A DNA stretch of 64,000 bases from Neisseriaceae bacterium (GCA_017991555.1 JAGOQM010000006.1:180218-244217), one strand, 5' to 3'. Positions 43,403 through 56,178 are shown, numbered from the stretch's first letter. Notes: generated from the letters alone by a model not told the origin. Made by a program: numbers and translations.

Positions 43403-43432
43403 CAAAAAAGCCGCGACCTCGGTCGCGGCTTC
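43403..43432 (-). terminator. Terminator after murA
   Basis: Leftward AAGCCGCGACC, short loop, GGTCGCGGCTT then TTTTTTG; 17 bp past the murA stop. Confidence 0.88.
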
Positions 43433-43448
43433 GTGTATTCATGACGGT

Positions 43449-44702
<1,254 letters not shown>

Positions 44703-44785
44703 TTAAAATCCTTATAAGAAAAACACAAGCATGATCTTCTTTATGAACCCATTACCCACTTTTGGTTCAGACAAGTTGTTCCAGC

Positions 44786-45028
44786 TTACTTTTGTGCCCA
44801 TTCACTTGGGGTGCAGGCACTGGCAATTGATAACGCGTGTAGCTCATTGCTGGCAATCTTGTCTGCTAGGCCATCCTTAACTAAACGATGGCGGGCCAGG
44901 CGACCTAGACCTTCAAACTTGGTGCTCACAATGTGGGCAAAAAAGTGATGGCCATCACCCTCCACCTCAATGTGTTCACACGCCACAACATTGGCAATCA
45001 TTTCTTTTACTTCATTGGGGGTTAACAT
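44786..45028 (-). CDS. ibaG: BolA-family protein IbaG
   Basis: 80 residues. BolA fold with the family sequence HIEVEGDGHHFFAHIVSTKFEG, then RLARHRLVKDGL and HALSIASACTPSEWA at the C terminus, close to E. coli IbaG (YrbA). BolA proteins bind [2Fe-2S] clusters with monothiol glutaredoxins through a conserved His. Adjacency to murA is conserved in many proteobacteria. It begins 1 bp after the permease gene stop. Confidence 0.93.
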   Translation of the reverse strand: MLTPNEVKEMIANVVACEHIEVEGDGHHFFAHIVSTKFEGLGRLARHRLVKDGLADKIASNELHALSIASACTPSEWAQK

Positions 45029-45029
45029 A

Positions 45030-45791
45030 CTAACTCCTTAACTTATAACCTGATTTTAACATGAGTGTAATCGCAATGCTGAGCACCAGCCAGAATGACC
45101 CGGCAACCGCCAAAGACAGCCACGGTGACACATCGCTATACCCAAAAAAGCCGTACCTAAAGCCATCAATCATGTAGAACACCGGATTGAAATGGCTCAC
45201 GCTGCGCCAAAATGGTGGCAGCGATTGAATCGAATAAAACACCCCTGACAGGAAGGTCAAAGGCATAATCAAAAAGTTTTGGAACATGGCCAACTGGTCA
45301 AACTTCTCGGCCACAATCCCGGCCAAAAGGCCGAACGAAGCTAAAACTGCACAGCCCAAAAAGGCAAACACCAGCGCCCATAACGGCGCCACTGGCCAGG
45401 TTAAACCAAACCAAGCGGTCACCACCAGCACGCCCAAACCCACCACCAAACCCCGCACAATGGCGGCGCCGACGTAGGCGGCAAAAAACGCAGTCGATGA
45501 AATAGGCGGCAATAAAATAAACACCAGATTGCCGGTAATGCGCGACTGTATCAAACTACTGGAAGCGTTGGCAAAGGCATTTTGCGTCATCGACATCATC
45601 GCCAAGCCCGGAATCAAAAAAGCCGCATAGGTCACGCCCGGCCAAACCTCTGGCTGGTTGCGCATCACGTGTGAAAAAATCAACTGGTACAGCAAGGCGC
45701 TCAGCACCGGTGCCGACAGGGTTTGAAAACCCACTTTCCAAAAGCGTAAAATTTCTTTTTTGAATAAGGTATAAAAACCCGTCATAATCAT
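45030..45791 (-). CDS. ABC-2 type transporter permease (YadH-like)
   Basis: 253 residues and six membrane segments of the ABC-2 family. The family pattern includes FYTLFKKEILRFWKV at the N terminus, ALLYQLIFSHV, and SSTAFFAAYVGAAIVRGLVV. The late segment FLSGVFYSIQSLPPFWR with HFNPVFYMIDGFRYGFFG is typical of YadH. Its start overlaps the ATPase stop by 4 bp (ATGA), so the two subunits are coupled. The exporter's substrate is unknown; its place before ibaG-murA suggests an envelope role, by inference. Confidence 0.9.
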   Translation of the reverse strand: MIMTGFYTLFKKEILRFWKVGFQTLSAPVLSALLYQLIFSHVMRNQPEVWPGVTYAAFLIPGLAMMSMTQNAFANASSSLIQSRITGNLVFILLPPISSTAFFAAYVGAAIVRGLVVGLGVLVVTAWFGLTWPVAPLWALVFAFLGCAVLASFGLLAGIVAEKFDQLAMFQNFLIMPLTFLSGVFYSIQSLPPFWRSVSHFNPVFYMIDGFRYGFFGYSDVSPWLSLAVAGSFWLVLSIAITLMLKSGYKLRS

Positions 45792-46714
45792 TGTGCTTCC
45801 TTCTTAGGCTCTTCTACCAACCGTAAGAACACGTCTTCCAAATCGGTTTCATAATTGTCCATGTCGACCACGTTAATGTTGGCCTGACGCAACGCCGCTA
45901 ACACTTCTTCAAGACCGGCCCAGGTTGGCAACTCTAAAATAAAGCCGTCTTGATCTTCGGCCACGCACAGCGCTTCGACTTCTGGCGGCAGCTTTGCCTG
46001 ATCAATTTTAAGCCAAATGCGTTTGGCTGCGCCGACGTCACCGCGCAATAAATGCTCTTTGTCGTCAAGCGCCACCAGCTGGCCGCGCTTCATCATGGCG
46101 ATGCGGCTACACAAGGCTTCGGCTTCTTCCAGATAGTGGGTGGTCAAGACAATGCTGTGGCCGGCTTCGTTGAGCTCACTCACAAACTGCCATAGGTTTT
46201 GACGTAACTCTACGTCCACACCCGCGGTCGGCTCGTCCAGCACAATCACCGGCGGCTTGTGCACCAAAGCCTGCGCCACCATCACGCGACGCTTCATGCC
46301 GCCAGACAGCATGCGGGTATTGGTATTGGCCTTATCTGCCAGCCCAAGCTTAAACAAAATTTCATCAATCCAGTCGTCGTTTTTTTTGATGCCAAAATAA
46401 CCCGACTGAAACTTAAGCGCTTCACGCACCGTAAAGAAGGGGTCAAACACCAGCTCTTGCGGCACCACGCCCAGATTCATGCGCGCCTTATACGCGTCTT
46501 TGACCACGTCATGGCCCATCACTTCAATGCTGCCCGAAGTGAGGCGACCCAGCCCGGCCATGGCCGAGATCAAGGTGGTTTTCCCGGCGCCGTTCGGCCC
46601 GAGAAGGGCAAAAAATTCACCCTGTTGCACATCAAAACTCACCTCTTGCAAAGCTGTGAAGCCATTCGCATACGTTTTGCGTGCATTTTTTATGGAAATA
46701 GCAGGAATAGACAT
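45788..46714 (-). CDS. ABC transporter ATP-binding protein (YadG-like)
   Basis: 308 residues. Walker A is GPNGAGKTT (about 38-46), the Q-loop lies in VVPQELVFDP, the signature is LSGGMKRRV (about 136-144), Walker B is VIVLDEPTAGVD (about 156-167), and the switch His is in LTTHYLEEAE. The C-terminal extension of about 80 residues is usual for exporter ATPases of this type. The ATG at 46714 gives MSIPAISIKNARKTY; the frame is open to 46762. It is first in the leftward unit. Confidence 0.92.
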   Translation of the reverse strand: MSIPAISIKNARKTYANGFTALQEVSFDVQQGEFFALLGPNGAGKTTLISAMAGLGRLTSGSIEVMGHDVVKDAYKARMNLGVVPQELVFDPFFTVREALKFQSGYFGIKKNDDWIDEILFKLGLADKANTNTRMLSGGMKRRVMVAQALVHKPPVIVLDEPTAGVDVELRQNLWQFVSELNEAGHSIVLTTHYLEEAEALCSRIAMMKRGQLVALDDKEHLLRGDVGAAKRIWLKIDQAKLPPEVEALCVAEDQDGFILELPTWAGLEEVLAALRQANINVVDMDNYETDLEDVFLRLVEEPKKEAQ

Positions 46715-46935
46715 AACCACACATTTTGAAAAAGGAAACCCTAGATTATACGCTAAACCCATCTTTACGTTTGCCTATTTCTGCGGGGCGGCTGGATTCT
46801 GTCCGCAGAGCCACACCGGTCCTGCCGCCGTGCCAACGGCATGGCCCTCAAAGCCAATGCGGGCGCCTTAAAATAATAAATAACCATACTGATCAACGCC
46901 TTAGATCAAAAACAGCCGCTGCTCGGGCTAACACC

Positions 46936-46964
46936 TTGTTTCTTCTACACAAGCGTGCTTAAAT
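46936..46964 (+). promoter_or_regulatory. Promoter of the thi operon
   Basis: -35 TTGTTT (46936-46941), 17-bp spacer, -10 TTAAAT (46959-46964). The predicted start lies just before the TPP riboswitch. The rest of the 46715-46975 divergent gap holds only small stems (for example GCCGTGCC-AAC-GGCATGGC at 46826). Confidence 0.55.
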
Positions 46965-46975
46965 AAATAAAGACG

Positions 46976-47064
46976 AAACAGGGGTGCAAAGCATTGTGTC
47001 AACAATGTGGCGCTGAGAGAGTCCCTTTTAACTCGATCCAGATAATACTGGCGTGAGAAGATTT
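46976..47064 (+). ncRNA. TPP (THI-box) riboswitch
   Basis: ACAGGGGTGC at the 5' side, then GCTGAGAGAGTCCC, AACTCGATCCAGATAATACTGGCGTGAGAAG: the conserved order of the thiamine pyrophosphate aptamer. It lies about 140 nt upstream of thiC. Between it and the start codon is a stem CGTGGCCG-CT-CGGCCATG (about 47078-47097) that could belong to the expression platform. Thiamine pyrophosphate should switch off the operon. Confidence 0.93.
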
Positions 47065-47119
47065 CAGAACCTAAAGCACGTGGCCGCTCGGCCATGTCTT
47101 CATATATGCGTAAACGTAG

Positions 47120-49087
<1,968 letters not shown>

Positions 49088-49090
49088 ACC

Positions 49091-50272
49091 ATGAATATTT
49101 CTGCCTTAAATGCAGCGGCCCCCCACCACACCGATGTCGCCATCATCGGTGGCGGCTTGGTGGGCCGCTTATTGGCTTGGCGGCTCGCCCAAACCCAGCT
49201 CAGCGTCAGCCTGTATGAGGCTGGCACCGCTGTGGGCGAGGGCGCAGCCGCCTACGTGGCCGCCGCCATGCTCACGCCCTTGGCCGAAGCCACGGCAGCC
49301 GAACCCCAAGTCATCGACATGGGCTTGGCCAGCCTGCCCTTATGGCAGCACATCATTCAACAGCTGGCGCAGCCAGTGTTCATGCAGCAGGCCGGCAGCC
49401 TTCTGGTGTGGCACCCGCAGGACACCGCCGAAGCCAGCCTATTTTATCGTCGCCTCCAGCGTTACCTCAGCCCAGAAGCGCTCACCAGCCAAGTCATTGG
49501 CCAAGACCACGCCCAGTTGGCCGCCTTAGAACCGGCACTGGCCCCGCGTTTTAAAGAGGCCTTATTCCTCAAAGGCGAAGGCCAGTTGGACAATCGTCAG
49601 GTTTTAAGTGCTTTACTGGCCGACCTGCAACAGCGGGGGAATGTTCGCCTGCATTGGTCTTGCCCAATCACCCCCGAGGCGCTACAGGGCCATGCCCGCC
49701 TCATCATTGACTGTCGGGGCTTTGGGGCCAAGAAACGCTGGAACACGGCCCATGCACATCAGGCACAGGCTTCAACCCTGCGCGGCATCCGTGGTGAGGT
49801 CATCCGCGTGTCGGCGCCAGAAGTCACCCTCAATCGGCCGGTGCGGCTTTTACACCCCCGCTACCCAATCTACTGTGCGCCCAAACAAAATGGCCTCTTC
49901 GTCATTGGCGCCACCGAACTGGAAAGCGAAGACCTATCAAACGTCTCGGTGCGTTCAGCCTTAGAGTTACTGTCGGCGGTGCACACCCTCCACCCCGCCT
50001 TTGCCGAAGCCCGTATTTTAGAGATGCGCAGCCACTGCCGCCCGACGCTGTCGCACAACCTGCCTGAAATTCGCCATCACGCAGACAGCAACATCATCGA
50101 CGTCAACGGCCTTTACCGCCATGGCTTTTTGATTGCCCCGGTGGTGGTCGACGCCGCCGCGGACTTAATCCTGGCCCGCCTACACCAGCGCTTAACGCCC
50201 GATTGGGCCGCCACCCAACCGCGCCCCCACTTATTTACTTGGATGGATCACGATCATGAACATTTACCTTAA
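49091..50272 (+). CDS. thiO: Glycine oxidase ThiO
   Basis: 393 residues, FAD-dependent. The dinucleotide-binding motif is DVAIIGGGLVGRLLAWRLA near residues 15-33. The middle part includes LRGIRGEVIRV and LLHPRYPIYCAPK, and the C-terminal DVNGLYRHGFLIAPVV closes the FAD site. It oxidises glycine to iminoglycine, the precursor of the thiazole ring in ThiG. It lies 3 bp after thiC and overlaps thiS by 17 bp, so the operon is tightly coupled. Confidence 0.92.
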   Translation: MNISALNAAAPHHTDVAIIGGGLVGRLLAWRLAQTQLSVSLYEAGTAVGEGAAAYVAAAMLTPLAEATAAEPQVIDMGLASLPLWQHIIQQLAQPVFMQQAGSLLVWHPQDTAEASLFYRRLQRYLSPEALTSQVIGQDHAQLAALEPALAPRFKEALFLKGEGQLDNRQVLSALLADLQQRGNVRLHWSCPITPEALQGHARLIIDCRGFGAKKRWNTAHAHQAQASTLRGIRGEVIRVSAPEVTLNRPVRLLHPRYPIYCAPKQNGLFVIGATELESEDLSNVSVRSALELLSAVHTLHPAFAEARILEMRSHCRPTLSHNLPEIRHHADSNIIDVNGLYRHGFLIAPVVVDAAADLILARLHQRLTPDWAATQPRPHLFTWMDHDHEHLP

Positions 50273-50453
50273 CCATCAGGCCCAAACCGTGCCCGAAACG
50301 CACACGCTGGCAGACCTATTGGCCGACATCAACGCCCAACCGCCCTTTGCCGTGGCCATTAACAAAACCTTCGTGCCCAAAGGCCGCTATGCCGACACCG
50401 TGCTCCAAGCCGATGACCATGTCGACGTGGTACAACCCGTCGTCGGCGGCTAA
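50256..50453 (+). CDS. thiS: Sulfur carrier protein ThiS
   Basis: 65 residues, ubiquitin-like fold, ending in the required Gly-Gly (QPVVGG). The C-terminal glycine is adenylated and thiocarboxylated to donate sulfur to ThiG. It begins inside the thiO 3' end. thiF is not present here. Confidence 0.95.
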   Translation: MNIYLNHQAQTVPETHTLADLLADINAQPPFAVAINKTFVPKGRYADTVLQADDHVDVVQPVVGG

Positions 50454-50463
50454 GGAACCCATC

Positions 50464-51255
50464 ATGATCGACACCTTAACCCTGTACGGCCACCCCTTTC
50501 ACAGCCGCCTCCTGCTGGGCACCGCCAGCTATCCGTCCCCCACCGTCCTGAAAGAGGCCGTGACCCTCACCCAGCCAGCCATGATCACCACCGCCCTGCG
50601 GCGCCAAGGGGTGGCCGGTGCCGAAAATGGGCAAGCCTTTTGGTCGCTGTTACAAGACATGGCGGCGCCCATTTTGCCCAATACTGCTGGCTGCTTTGAC
50701 GTCACCGAAGCCATCACCACCGCCCATATGGCACGAGAAGTTTTCAACACCAACTGGATTAAATTAGAGCTTCTAGGCGACGACGACACCCTCCAGCCCG
50801 ACATGCAAAAATTGGCCCTTGCTGCAGAACAACTCATCAAAGATGGCTTTTATGTGTTACCTTACTGTACCGAAGACCTCGTCGCTTGCCGTCGCTTACT
50901 CGACGTTGGCTGTCAGGTTTTAATGCCGTGGGCGGCGCCTATTGGCACCGGTAAAGGTCCTGTTAACCCTTACGGCTTGCAGCTGCTGCGCCAACGGCTG
51001 CCCAGCACGCCCCTCATCATTGATGCGGGCATCGGCCTGCCCTCACACGCCTGCCAGGTGATGGAGTGGGGCTTTGATGCCGTGCTATTAAACACCGCTG
51101 TTTCCAAAGCCGGCGATCCCGTTATAATGGCACAAGCCTTTGCTCAGGCCATCAACGCCGGACGAGCGGCCTATCTCGCCAGCCCTATGGCAGAGCGCCA
51201 AGCCGCTCAAGCCAGTACGCCCACCGTGGGCATGCCTTTTTGGCACACTCAGTAA
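50464..51255 (+). CDS. thiG: Thiazole synthase ThiG
   Basis: 263 residues, TIM barrel. The Schiff-base lysine is K100 in [11 protein letters not shown]. Phosphate-binding loops are [12 protein letters not shown] and [11 protein letters not shown]. It condenses DXP, ThiS thiocarboxylate and iminoglycine into the thiazole phosphate. A usual ThiG has TALRR as here (43-47). The ATG at 50464 lies 10 bp after thiS. An upstream in-frame extension to 50347 overlaps thiS and is rejected. Confidence 0.96.
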   Translation: MIDTLTLYGHPFHSRLLLGTASYPSPTVLKEAVTLTQPAMITTALRRQGVAGAENGQAFWSLLQDMAAPILPNTAGCFDVTEAITTAHMAREVFNTNWIKLELLGDDDTLQPDMQKLALAAEQLIKDGFYVLPYCTEDLVACRRLLDVGCQVLMPWAAPIGTGKGPVNPYGLQLLRQRLPSTPLIIDAGIGLPSHACQVMEWGFDAVLLNTAVSKAGDPVIMAQAFAQAINAGRAAYLASPMAERQAAQASTPTVGMPFWHTQ

Positions 51256-51402
51256 CCCATCTTTTCTAATCACGCTGCCTCGCGCAGCGTCTAGGAATCG
51301 GCCCTCACCCTTGGCCGATGCCTCTGAACTGGGTCCTAACGTCATACTGCCCGCCCCCTACGGGCACGAGCCCAGTTGTCAGTACCCACACAAGGAATCT
51401 AT
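51256..51402 (+). other. thiG-thiE gap with several hairpins
   Basis: 147 bp containing ACGCTGC..GCAGCGT (51270-51291), ATCGGCC..GGCCGAT (51296-51321) and CTGGG...CCCAG (51329-51376). No T-runs follow, so these may modulate the level of thiE mRNA and not terminate it. Confidence 0.4.
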
Positions 51403-52035
51403 ATGATGAACCCGTTTAACTTTCCCCCTTGCATTGCGCCACTGGGCTTTTACGCCGTGGTCCCCACCGTTGAGTGGGTGGCCCGCTGCGTTGAAGCCGG
51501 CGCCGACACCGTGCAGCTGCGTAATAAAGACTTACAGGGCGATGAACTGCGCGCCGCCATTAAGGCCTGCGTCGACCTCACCCGCAACAGCAACAGCCAA
51601 TTCTTTGTCAACGACTACTGGCAGTTGGCCATTGAATGTGGCGCCTACGGCGTGCATTTGGGTCAAGAAGACATGGACGTGGCCGACCTAGCCGCCATCG
51701 CCTCGGCCGGCCTACGCCTCGGCCTCAGCACCCATTCGACCGAAGAGATGGATCGTGCCCTCAGCGTTCACCCCAGCTACGTCGCCTGTGGCCCAATTTA
51801 CGAAACCACCACCAAGAAAATGAGCGCCAGCCCCCGCGGCCTTGAGCGTTTACGTGCTTATGTTGAACAGGCCGGCGACACGCCCACCGTGGCCATTGGC
51901 GGCATTGATTTAGCCCGCACCCCCGGCGTTTTGTCCACAGGCGTGAGCAGCGTGGCGGTGGTCCGTGGCGTGACCGAGGCAGAGGACTACCACGCGGCCA
52001 TTGCGGTCTTTAAAGCCCTTTTCCCTCACAGCTAA
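51403..52035 (+). CDS. thiE: Thiamine-phosphate synthase ThiE
   Basis: 210 residues, TIM barrel. It joins HMP diphosphate and thiazole phosphate to thiamine phosphate. Marks are VQLRNKDLQGDELRA, FVNDYWQLAIECGAYGVHLGQED, GLSTHSTEEM, ACGPIYETTTKK and the closing GVSSVAVVRG. An AAGGA site precedes tandem ATGs at 51403/51406. Last gene of the thi operon, followed by a bidirectional terminator. Confidence 0.95.
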   Translation: MMNPFNFPPCIAPLGFYAVVPTVEWVARCVEAGADTVQLRNKDLQGDELRAAIKACVDLTRNSNSQFFVNDYWQLAIECGAYGVHLGQEDMDVADLAAIASAGLRLGLSTHSTEEMDRALSVHPSYVACGPIYETTTKKMSASPRGLERLRAYVEQAGDTPTVAIGGIDLARTPGVLSTGVSSVAVVRGVTEAEDYHAAIAVFKALFPHS

Positions 52036-52044
52036 CCCACAGAC

Positions 52045-52053
52045 TTATCCACA
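52045..52053 (+). other. Perfect DnaA-box word between thiE and katA
   Basis: TTATCCACA followed by GAGTTACACACA. The same ATCCACAGAGTTA.ACACA arrangement recurs at 62575-62593. It may be chance or a DnaA-titration site. Confidence 0.25.
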
Positions 52054-52070
52054 GAGTTACACACACCCAT

Positions 52071-52098
52071 AAAAAAGCCCAGCAAACGCTGGGCTTTT
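52071..52098. terminator. Bidirectional terminator between thiE and katA
   Basis: AAAAAAGCCCAGC, AAAC loop, GCTGGGCTTTT. Confidence 0.9.
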
Positions 52099-52125
52099 AT
52101 TCAAAATAAACTTAAAAAACCGTGT

Positions 52126-53583
52126 CTAACCCTTGAATTGGGTTAAATACTTGCGCACGTCGTCGCCCAGCTGCGGCGCCACTTTTCGCCACAATTCAAT
52201 GGCGTTATCCACAACCTGCGGGTCGCTCACGCCCATCATATGACGGGCAATGTTCTGAGCCGTACGGTCTTTCTGGCCGGCATCAAACAGGTTGTACAAT
52301 GCGGCAGGCTGACTAAAGTAGTCGGTATCGTAGTCTCTAAAATCAAAATGTAAGGCCACTTTTTCTAAAGCCAAAGGTGGCTCTTGATCACCGGTGGCCA
52401 CATAGTCATTAAAGCGGTTTGGCGCATAGTTCACGTTGCCGCCCCCGTTGCCGTCCACGCGCATGGCGCCGTCTTTATGGGTGTTGTGGTAAGGGCACTG
52501 CGGGGCGTTAACTGGAATTTGCGTGTGGTTAATGCCTAAGCGATAACGCTGGGTGTCACCATAAGAGAAAATACGGCCTTGCAACATGCGGTCTGGCGAA
52601 TAGCCAATGCCGGGTACAATGTTGGCAGGGGTAAACGCGGCCTGTTCTACCTCGGCAAAGTAGTTCTCAGGGTTACGGTTTAGGGTAAACTGCCCCACCG
52701 GGATCAAGGGGTAATCGCCGTGTGGCCATACTTTAGTCAGGTCAAATGGATGAATGTGGTAGGTGTTGGCTTCGGCCTCAGGCATGATCTGCACAAACAG
52801 CTTCCAAACGGGATGCTCGCCTTTTTCAATCGCGTTGAATAAGTCTTCTTGCGCTGATTCACGCGTTTGGCCCACTTTGTCGGCGGCTTCGGCGTCGGTA
52901 AAGTGCTTATGGCCCTGCTGGTTTTTAAAGTGGAACTTCACCCAAAAACGCTCATTGTTGGCGTTGATAAAGCTGTAGGTGTGGCTACCAAAGCCGTCTA
53001 CGTTACGAAAGCCGGTGGGCAAACCGCGGTCTGACATCAGGATTAACACCTGATGATAGCTTTCTGGCGTGCGTGACCAGAAATCCCAAGCGGCGGTGTT
53101 GTCGCGCAGGTTGGTTTTGGGGTCACGCTTTTGGGTGTGGATAAAATCAGGAAATTTAAGCGGGTCGCGAATAAAGAACACCGGCGTGTTGTTGCCCACT
53201 AGGTCCCAATTGCCTTCATCGGTGTAAAACTTCATCGCAAAGCCACGCACGTCACGCTCGGCATCGGCCGCACCGCGCTCACCGGCCACCGTCGACATCC
53301 GAATGAACATGTCGGTTTTTTTACCCACTTTGGCAAACATGCTGGCCTTAGTGTACTGGCTGATGTCGTGAGTCACTTCAAACACACCATAAGCACCCGA
53401 ACCTTTGGCGTGCACGACACGCTCAGGAATCCGCTCACGGTCAAAGTGAGCCAGCTTCTCTAACAGCCACGCATCCTGTAACAGAATCGGGCCTTTGGGA
53501 CCGGCGGTGAGGCTGTTGTCATTATCAACAACGGGGGCGCCAGAGCCATGGGTTAAGGTAACGGATGATTTTTTTTGGTTCAT
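52126..53583 (-). CDS. katA: Monofunctional haem catalase (clade 3 type)
   Basis: 485 residues, the small-subunit catalase length. The distal His is H58 in [11 protein letters not shown], the distal Asn is in [10 protein letters not shown], and the proximal haem Tyr is in [14 protein letters not shown] near residue 340. It breaks down hydrogen peroxide in the cytoplasm. An AAGGAG site precedes the ATG at 53583. Upstream lie a sigma-70 promoter and an OxyR operator with three of four half-sites perfect, so peroxide induction through the OxyR encoded at 12-13 kb is expected. Confidence 0.96.
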   Translation of the reverse strand: MNQKKSSVTLTHGSGAPVVDNDNSLTAGPKGPILLQDAWLLEKLAHFDRERIPERVVHAKGSGAYGVFEVTHDISQYTKASMFAKVGKKTDMFIRMSTVAGERGAADAERDVRGFAMKFYTDEGNWDLVGNNTPVFFIRDPLKFPDFIHTQKRDPKTNLRDNTAAWDFWSRTPESYHQVLILMSDRGLPTGFRNVDGFGSHTYSFINANNERFWVKFHFKNQQGHKHFTDAEAADKVGQTRESAQEDLFNAIEKGEHPVWKLFVQIMPEAEANTYHIHPFDLTKVWPHGDYPLIPVGQFTLNRNPENYFAEVEQAAFTPANIVPGIGYSPDRMLQGRIFSYGDTQRYRLGINHTQIPVNAPQCPYHNTHKDGAMRVDGNGGGNVNYAPNRFNDYVATGDQEPPLALEKVALHFDFRDYDTDYFSQPAALYNLFDAGQKDRTAQNIARHMMGVSDPQVVDNAIELWRKVAPQLGDDVRKYLTQFKG

Positions 53584-53631
53584 GTCGTGCTCCTTATCAG
53601 TATTATGGGTTCATGCAAACACACTATCTTC

Positions 53632-53659
53632 ATACTAGCCCAATAAAAAACTTATTGAA
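53632..53659 (-). promoter_or_regulatory. Promoter of katA
   Basis: Leftward -35 TTCAAT (53654-53659), 16-bp spacer, -10 TAGTAT (53632-53637), about 50 bp before the start codon. The weak -35 overlaps the end of the OxyR site, as in activator-dependent promoters. Confidence 0.6.
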
Positions 53660-53686
53660 ACTATTTTTACAATAGCTACTAACTAT
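53650..53686 (-). promoter_or_regulatory. OxyR operator upstream of katA
   Basis: Read leftward, ATAGTTAGTAGCTAT (53686-53672) matches the ATAG-n-T-nnn-A-n-CTAT consensus at every fixed base. A 7-bp spacer follows, then ATAGTTTCAATAAGT (53664-53650), which keeps ATAG-n-T-nnn-A and loses only the last CTAT. Spacing matches the tetramer-binding pattern of E. coli OxyR. Confidence 0.8.
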
Positions 53687-53763
53687 CAAAGATGGTAATG
53701 TCAAATCAATCTGCTGACGCATTTAATATAACTCATTTTAATCAATTGGATAACCTCTTTTAA

Positions 53764-54708
53764 TCAAGTCTTGTAAAGATGATCCACCGCAAAAGAGACC
53801 TGCAACAGCTCTTCAATGAACCGCTGCTCGACCTGGCTCAGCATCCGCTCTTCATGCCACAATAAATACACCGGAATCGTGGCCACAGGCTCCTGTGGCA
53901 ATAAAGGGCGCAATAGCGGCGCCACATGAGCCAACTTAGCCACGTGATCGGGCAAGCAGCCAATGCCAAACCCAGCCCCCAATAAGCGCACCACCTCGTC
54001 GAGGCTATTGGTCACCGCCATCACCTTACCGGTATAACCGTGCGTGTCTCGAAACACCGTTAAAGGCGACAGCACGTCCCCAATTTGCGCGCTTTGAAAC
54101 GCCACAAAATCTTGGCGCCGCAAGACCTCATGGGTGATGTTAGGCTGGTTAAACAAGGGGTGATTATGACCACAATAAAGGCCATAGCTTTGGTTAAACA
54201 GTAGGCGCTGCGCCAGCTTTTCGGGCCGAACCCGGCACAGCCCAATGCCTAAGGCCGAGGTTTTTTGCGTCAGGTGGCGCAAAATGTCCACGCTTTTCAG
54301 CACTTCGATTTCAATGCTCACCTGTGGATAACGTTGTTTAAAACCGCTTAAAAATGCATCGTAAGCCTGACTTTCAATGCGGCTGACCACCAGCAGCTTG
54401 AGGTGGCCAGCCAGGGCCAAGGCCGTATCGACGCTGGCCATTTGGGCTTCGAGGTTGGCCACTTCCCCATACATCAGGCGTGCGGCTTGAAAACACGCTT
54501 CGCCCAGCGGTGTGAGTAAAAACTTCTGCCGCGTACGCTCCAACAGCTTATGACCAAGCTGCGCCTCCATTCGCTTCAGGCTTTGGCTCACCGCCGACTG
54601 GGTTAAGTGCAGGCGCACCGCCGCTTTACTAATACTGCCTTCTTGCACAATCACCATAAACGTATGCAGCAGCGTCCAATTCAAACGGTCAGCAAATCTT
54701 TTATCCAC
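53764..54708 (-). CDS. LysR-type regulator divergent from an MHS transporter
   Basis: 314 residues. The helix-turn-helix runs LNWTLLHTFMVIVQEGSISKAA, LTQSAVSQSLKRMEAQLG (about 9-53). The effector domain follows from about 98, with GIGLCRVRPEKLAQ in the middle and GAGFGIGCLPDHVA near 245-258. It is divergent from the transporter/deacetylase pair at 54.9-57.2 kb (159-bp gap), the probable target. It is transcribed toward katA, but katA has its own promoter. Confidence 0.87.
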   Translation of the reverse strand: MDKRFADRLNWTLLHTFMVIVQEGSISKAAVRLHLTQSAVSQSLKRMEAQLGHKLLERTRQKFLLTPLGEACFQAARLMYGEVANLEAQMASVDTALALAGHLKLLVVSRIESQAYDAFLSGFKQRYPQVSIEIEVLKSVDILRHLTQKTSALGIGLCRVRPEKLAQRLLFNQSYGLYCGHNHPLFNQPNITHEVLRRQDFVAFQSAQIGDVLSPLTVFRDTHGYTGKVMAVTNSLDEVVRLLGAGFGIGCLPDHVAKLAHVAPLLRPLLPQEPVATIPVYLLWHEERMLSQVEQRFIEELLQVSFAVDHLYKT

Positions 54709-54867
54709 AGGTTCATCCTTTGTTATATTAATTTTTATAATACGGCATATTAAAATAAAACCATTGAGTAGGCCCAGCGTTTACGTTAAAACAGAATGGT
54801 AATCCTAAAAATAGCCTCATAAAAAAATGCCTTTGTCACAACAGAGAAACCCGAGAAGGAGCATCCC

Positions 54868-56169
54868 TTGTCTACACAGCCCCAAAAGCAACCGGTGCGG
54901 GCGGCCACGGCCGCCTTCGTCGGCACCATGATTGAATGGTACGATTTTTACATTTATGCCTTGGCCTCCGCGCTGATTTTTGGCCACTTGTTTTTCGCCA
55001 CCGACAACACCTTCATCGGCACCATGGCTGCCTTTGCCACCTTTGCCATTGGCCTCTTTATTCGACCGCTTGGCGGTGTGGTCTTTGGCCACATCGGCGA
55101 CAAAATTGGGCGTAAAAAATCGCTGGTGATCACCCTATTCATGATGGGCGGCGCCACCGTGGGCATCGGCCTCTTGCCCACCTATGCCCAAGCTGGCATT
55201 TGGGCCCCCATTTTGTTGGTGGTTTTGCGCCTGATCCAAGGCTTGGCCATTGGTGGCGAATGGGGCGGAGCCGTCTTGATTGCAGGCGAACATGCCCCCA
55301 AGGGTCGACGTAACTTTTTTGCCTCGTTTGCCCAACTGGGCAGCCCAGCCGGCCTGATCTTGGCCACGTTTGCCTTTAAGCTCATTTCCAGCATGCCCGA
55401 AGATGTGTTTAATAGCTATGGCTGGCGCCTGCCGTTCTTAGCCAGTTTTGTGCTGTTGGTCGTCGGCTTTTGGGTCCGCAACGGCGTGCATGAATCGCCA
55501 GAGTTTCTGGCCCAAAAAGCCAAGAATGATGCTGCAACAACGCCCACCCAAGCCCCCATCATGGCGGTTTTGGCCCATTCCAAGAAGCTGATTTTATTGG
55601 CCATGGGCGCCAACGTCATCAGCGTGGCCGGCTTTTATTTTGTCAGCACCTTTATGGTGGCCTACGCCACCCAATACGCCGGCATCGACAAAAGCATGGT
55701 GCTTAATGCCCTCCTCATCGTGGCCTTTTTCCACCTCATCAACACCCCCTTTTCGGCCTGGTGGGGTGAAAAACGCGGCACCCGCGGCTTTCTCATTCTG
55801 ATTTCGGCCCTGTGTGCGTTCACCCCTTACCCCATGTTTGTCTTGGTTCACACCGGTGAACTGCCGTGGTTGGTACTGGGTTTGGCCTTGCCCATGCTGT
55901 GTATGTCGAGCTTCTTTTCCTTGATCGCCGGCTACACCAGCAGCCTGTTTCCCGTTCATCTTCGCTACACCGGCATTTCCATGGCCTACCAGTTTTGTGC
56001 CGCCATTGCCGGTGGCCTCACCCCGCTAATCGCCACCGCCCTGGCCCAACAGTTTGCGGGCAACTGGCTGCCGCTGGCGCTGTTCTTTACCCTTTTAGCC
56101 CTCATTAGCCTCGTGTCGATCACCATTTTGCATCCACGCCGCTACCCTCTATATGAATCCGTTGATTAA
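54868..56169 (+). CDS. MFS transporter, metabolite:proton symporter (MHS) family
   Basis: 433 residues and about 12 membrane segments. The MHS signature is FVGTMIEWYDFYIYA (18-32), with RPLGGVVFGHIGDKIGRKKSL (about 66-86), RLIQGLAIGGEWGGA and the STFMVAYAT region. Members import alpha-ketoglutarate, proline/betaine, shikimate or citrate. The TTG start at 54868 is supported by a strong AAGGAG 9 nt upstream. The deacetylase-like gene follows by 9 bp, so the substrate may be an acetylated polyamine or similar compound, by inference. Confidence 0.88.
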   Translation: MSTQPQKQPVRAATAAFVGTMIEWYDFYIYALASALIFGHLFFATDNTFIGTMAAFATFAIGLFIRPLGGVVFGHIGDKIGRKKSLVITLFMMGGATVGIGLLPTYAQAGIWAPILLVVLRLIQGLAIGGEWGGAVLIAGEHAPKGRRNFFASFAQLGSPAGLILATFAFKLISSMPEDVFNSYGWRLPFLASFVLLVVGFWVRNGVHESPEFLAQKAKNDAATTPTQAPIMAVLAHSKKLILLAMGANVISVAGFYFVSTFMVAYATQYAGIDKSMVLNALLIVAFFHLINTPFSAWWGEKRGTRGFLILISALCAFTPYPMFVLVHTGELPWLVLGLALPMLCMSSFFSLIAGYTSSLFPVHLRYTGISMAYQFCAAIAGGLTPLIATALAQQFAGNWLPLALFFTLLALISLVSITILHPRRYPLYESVD

Positions 56170-56178
56170 GGACCGACC

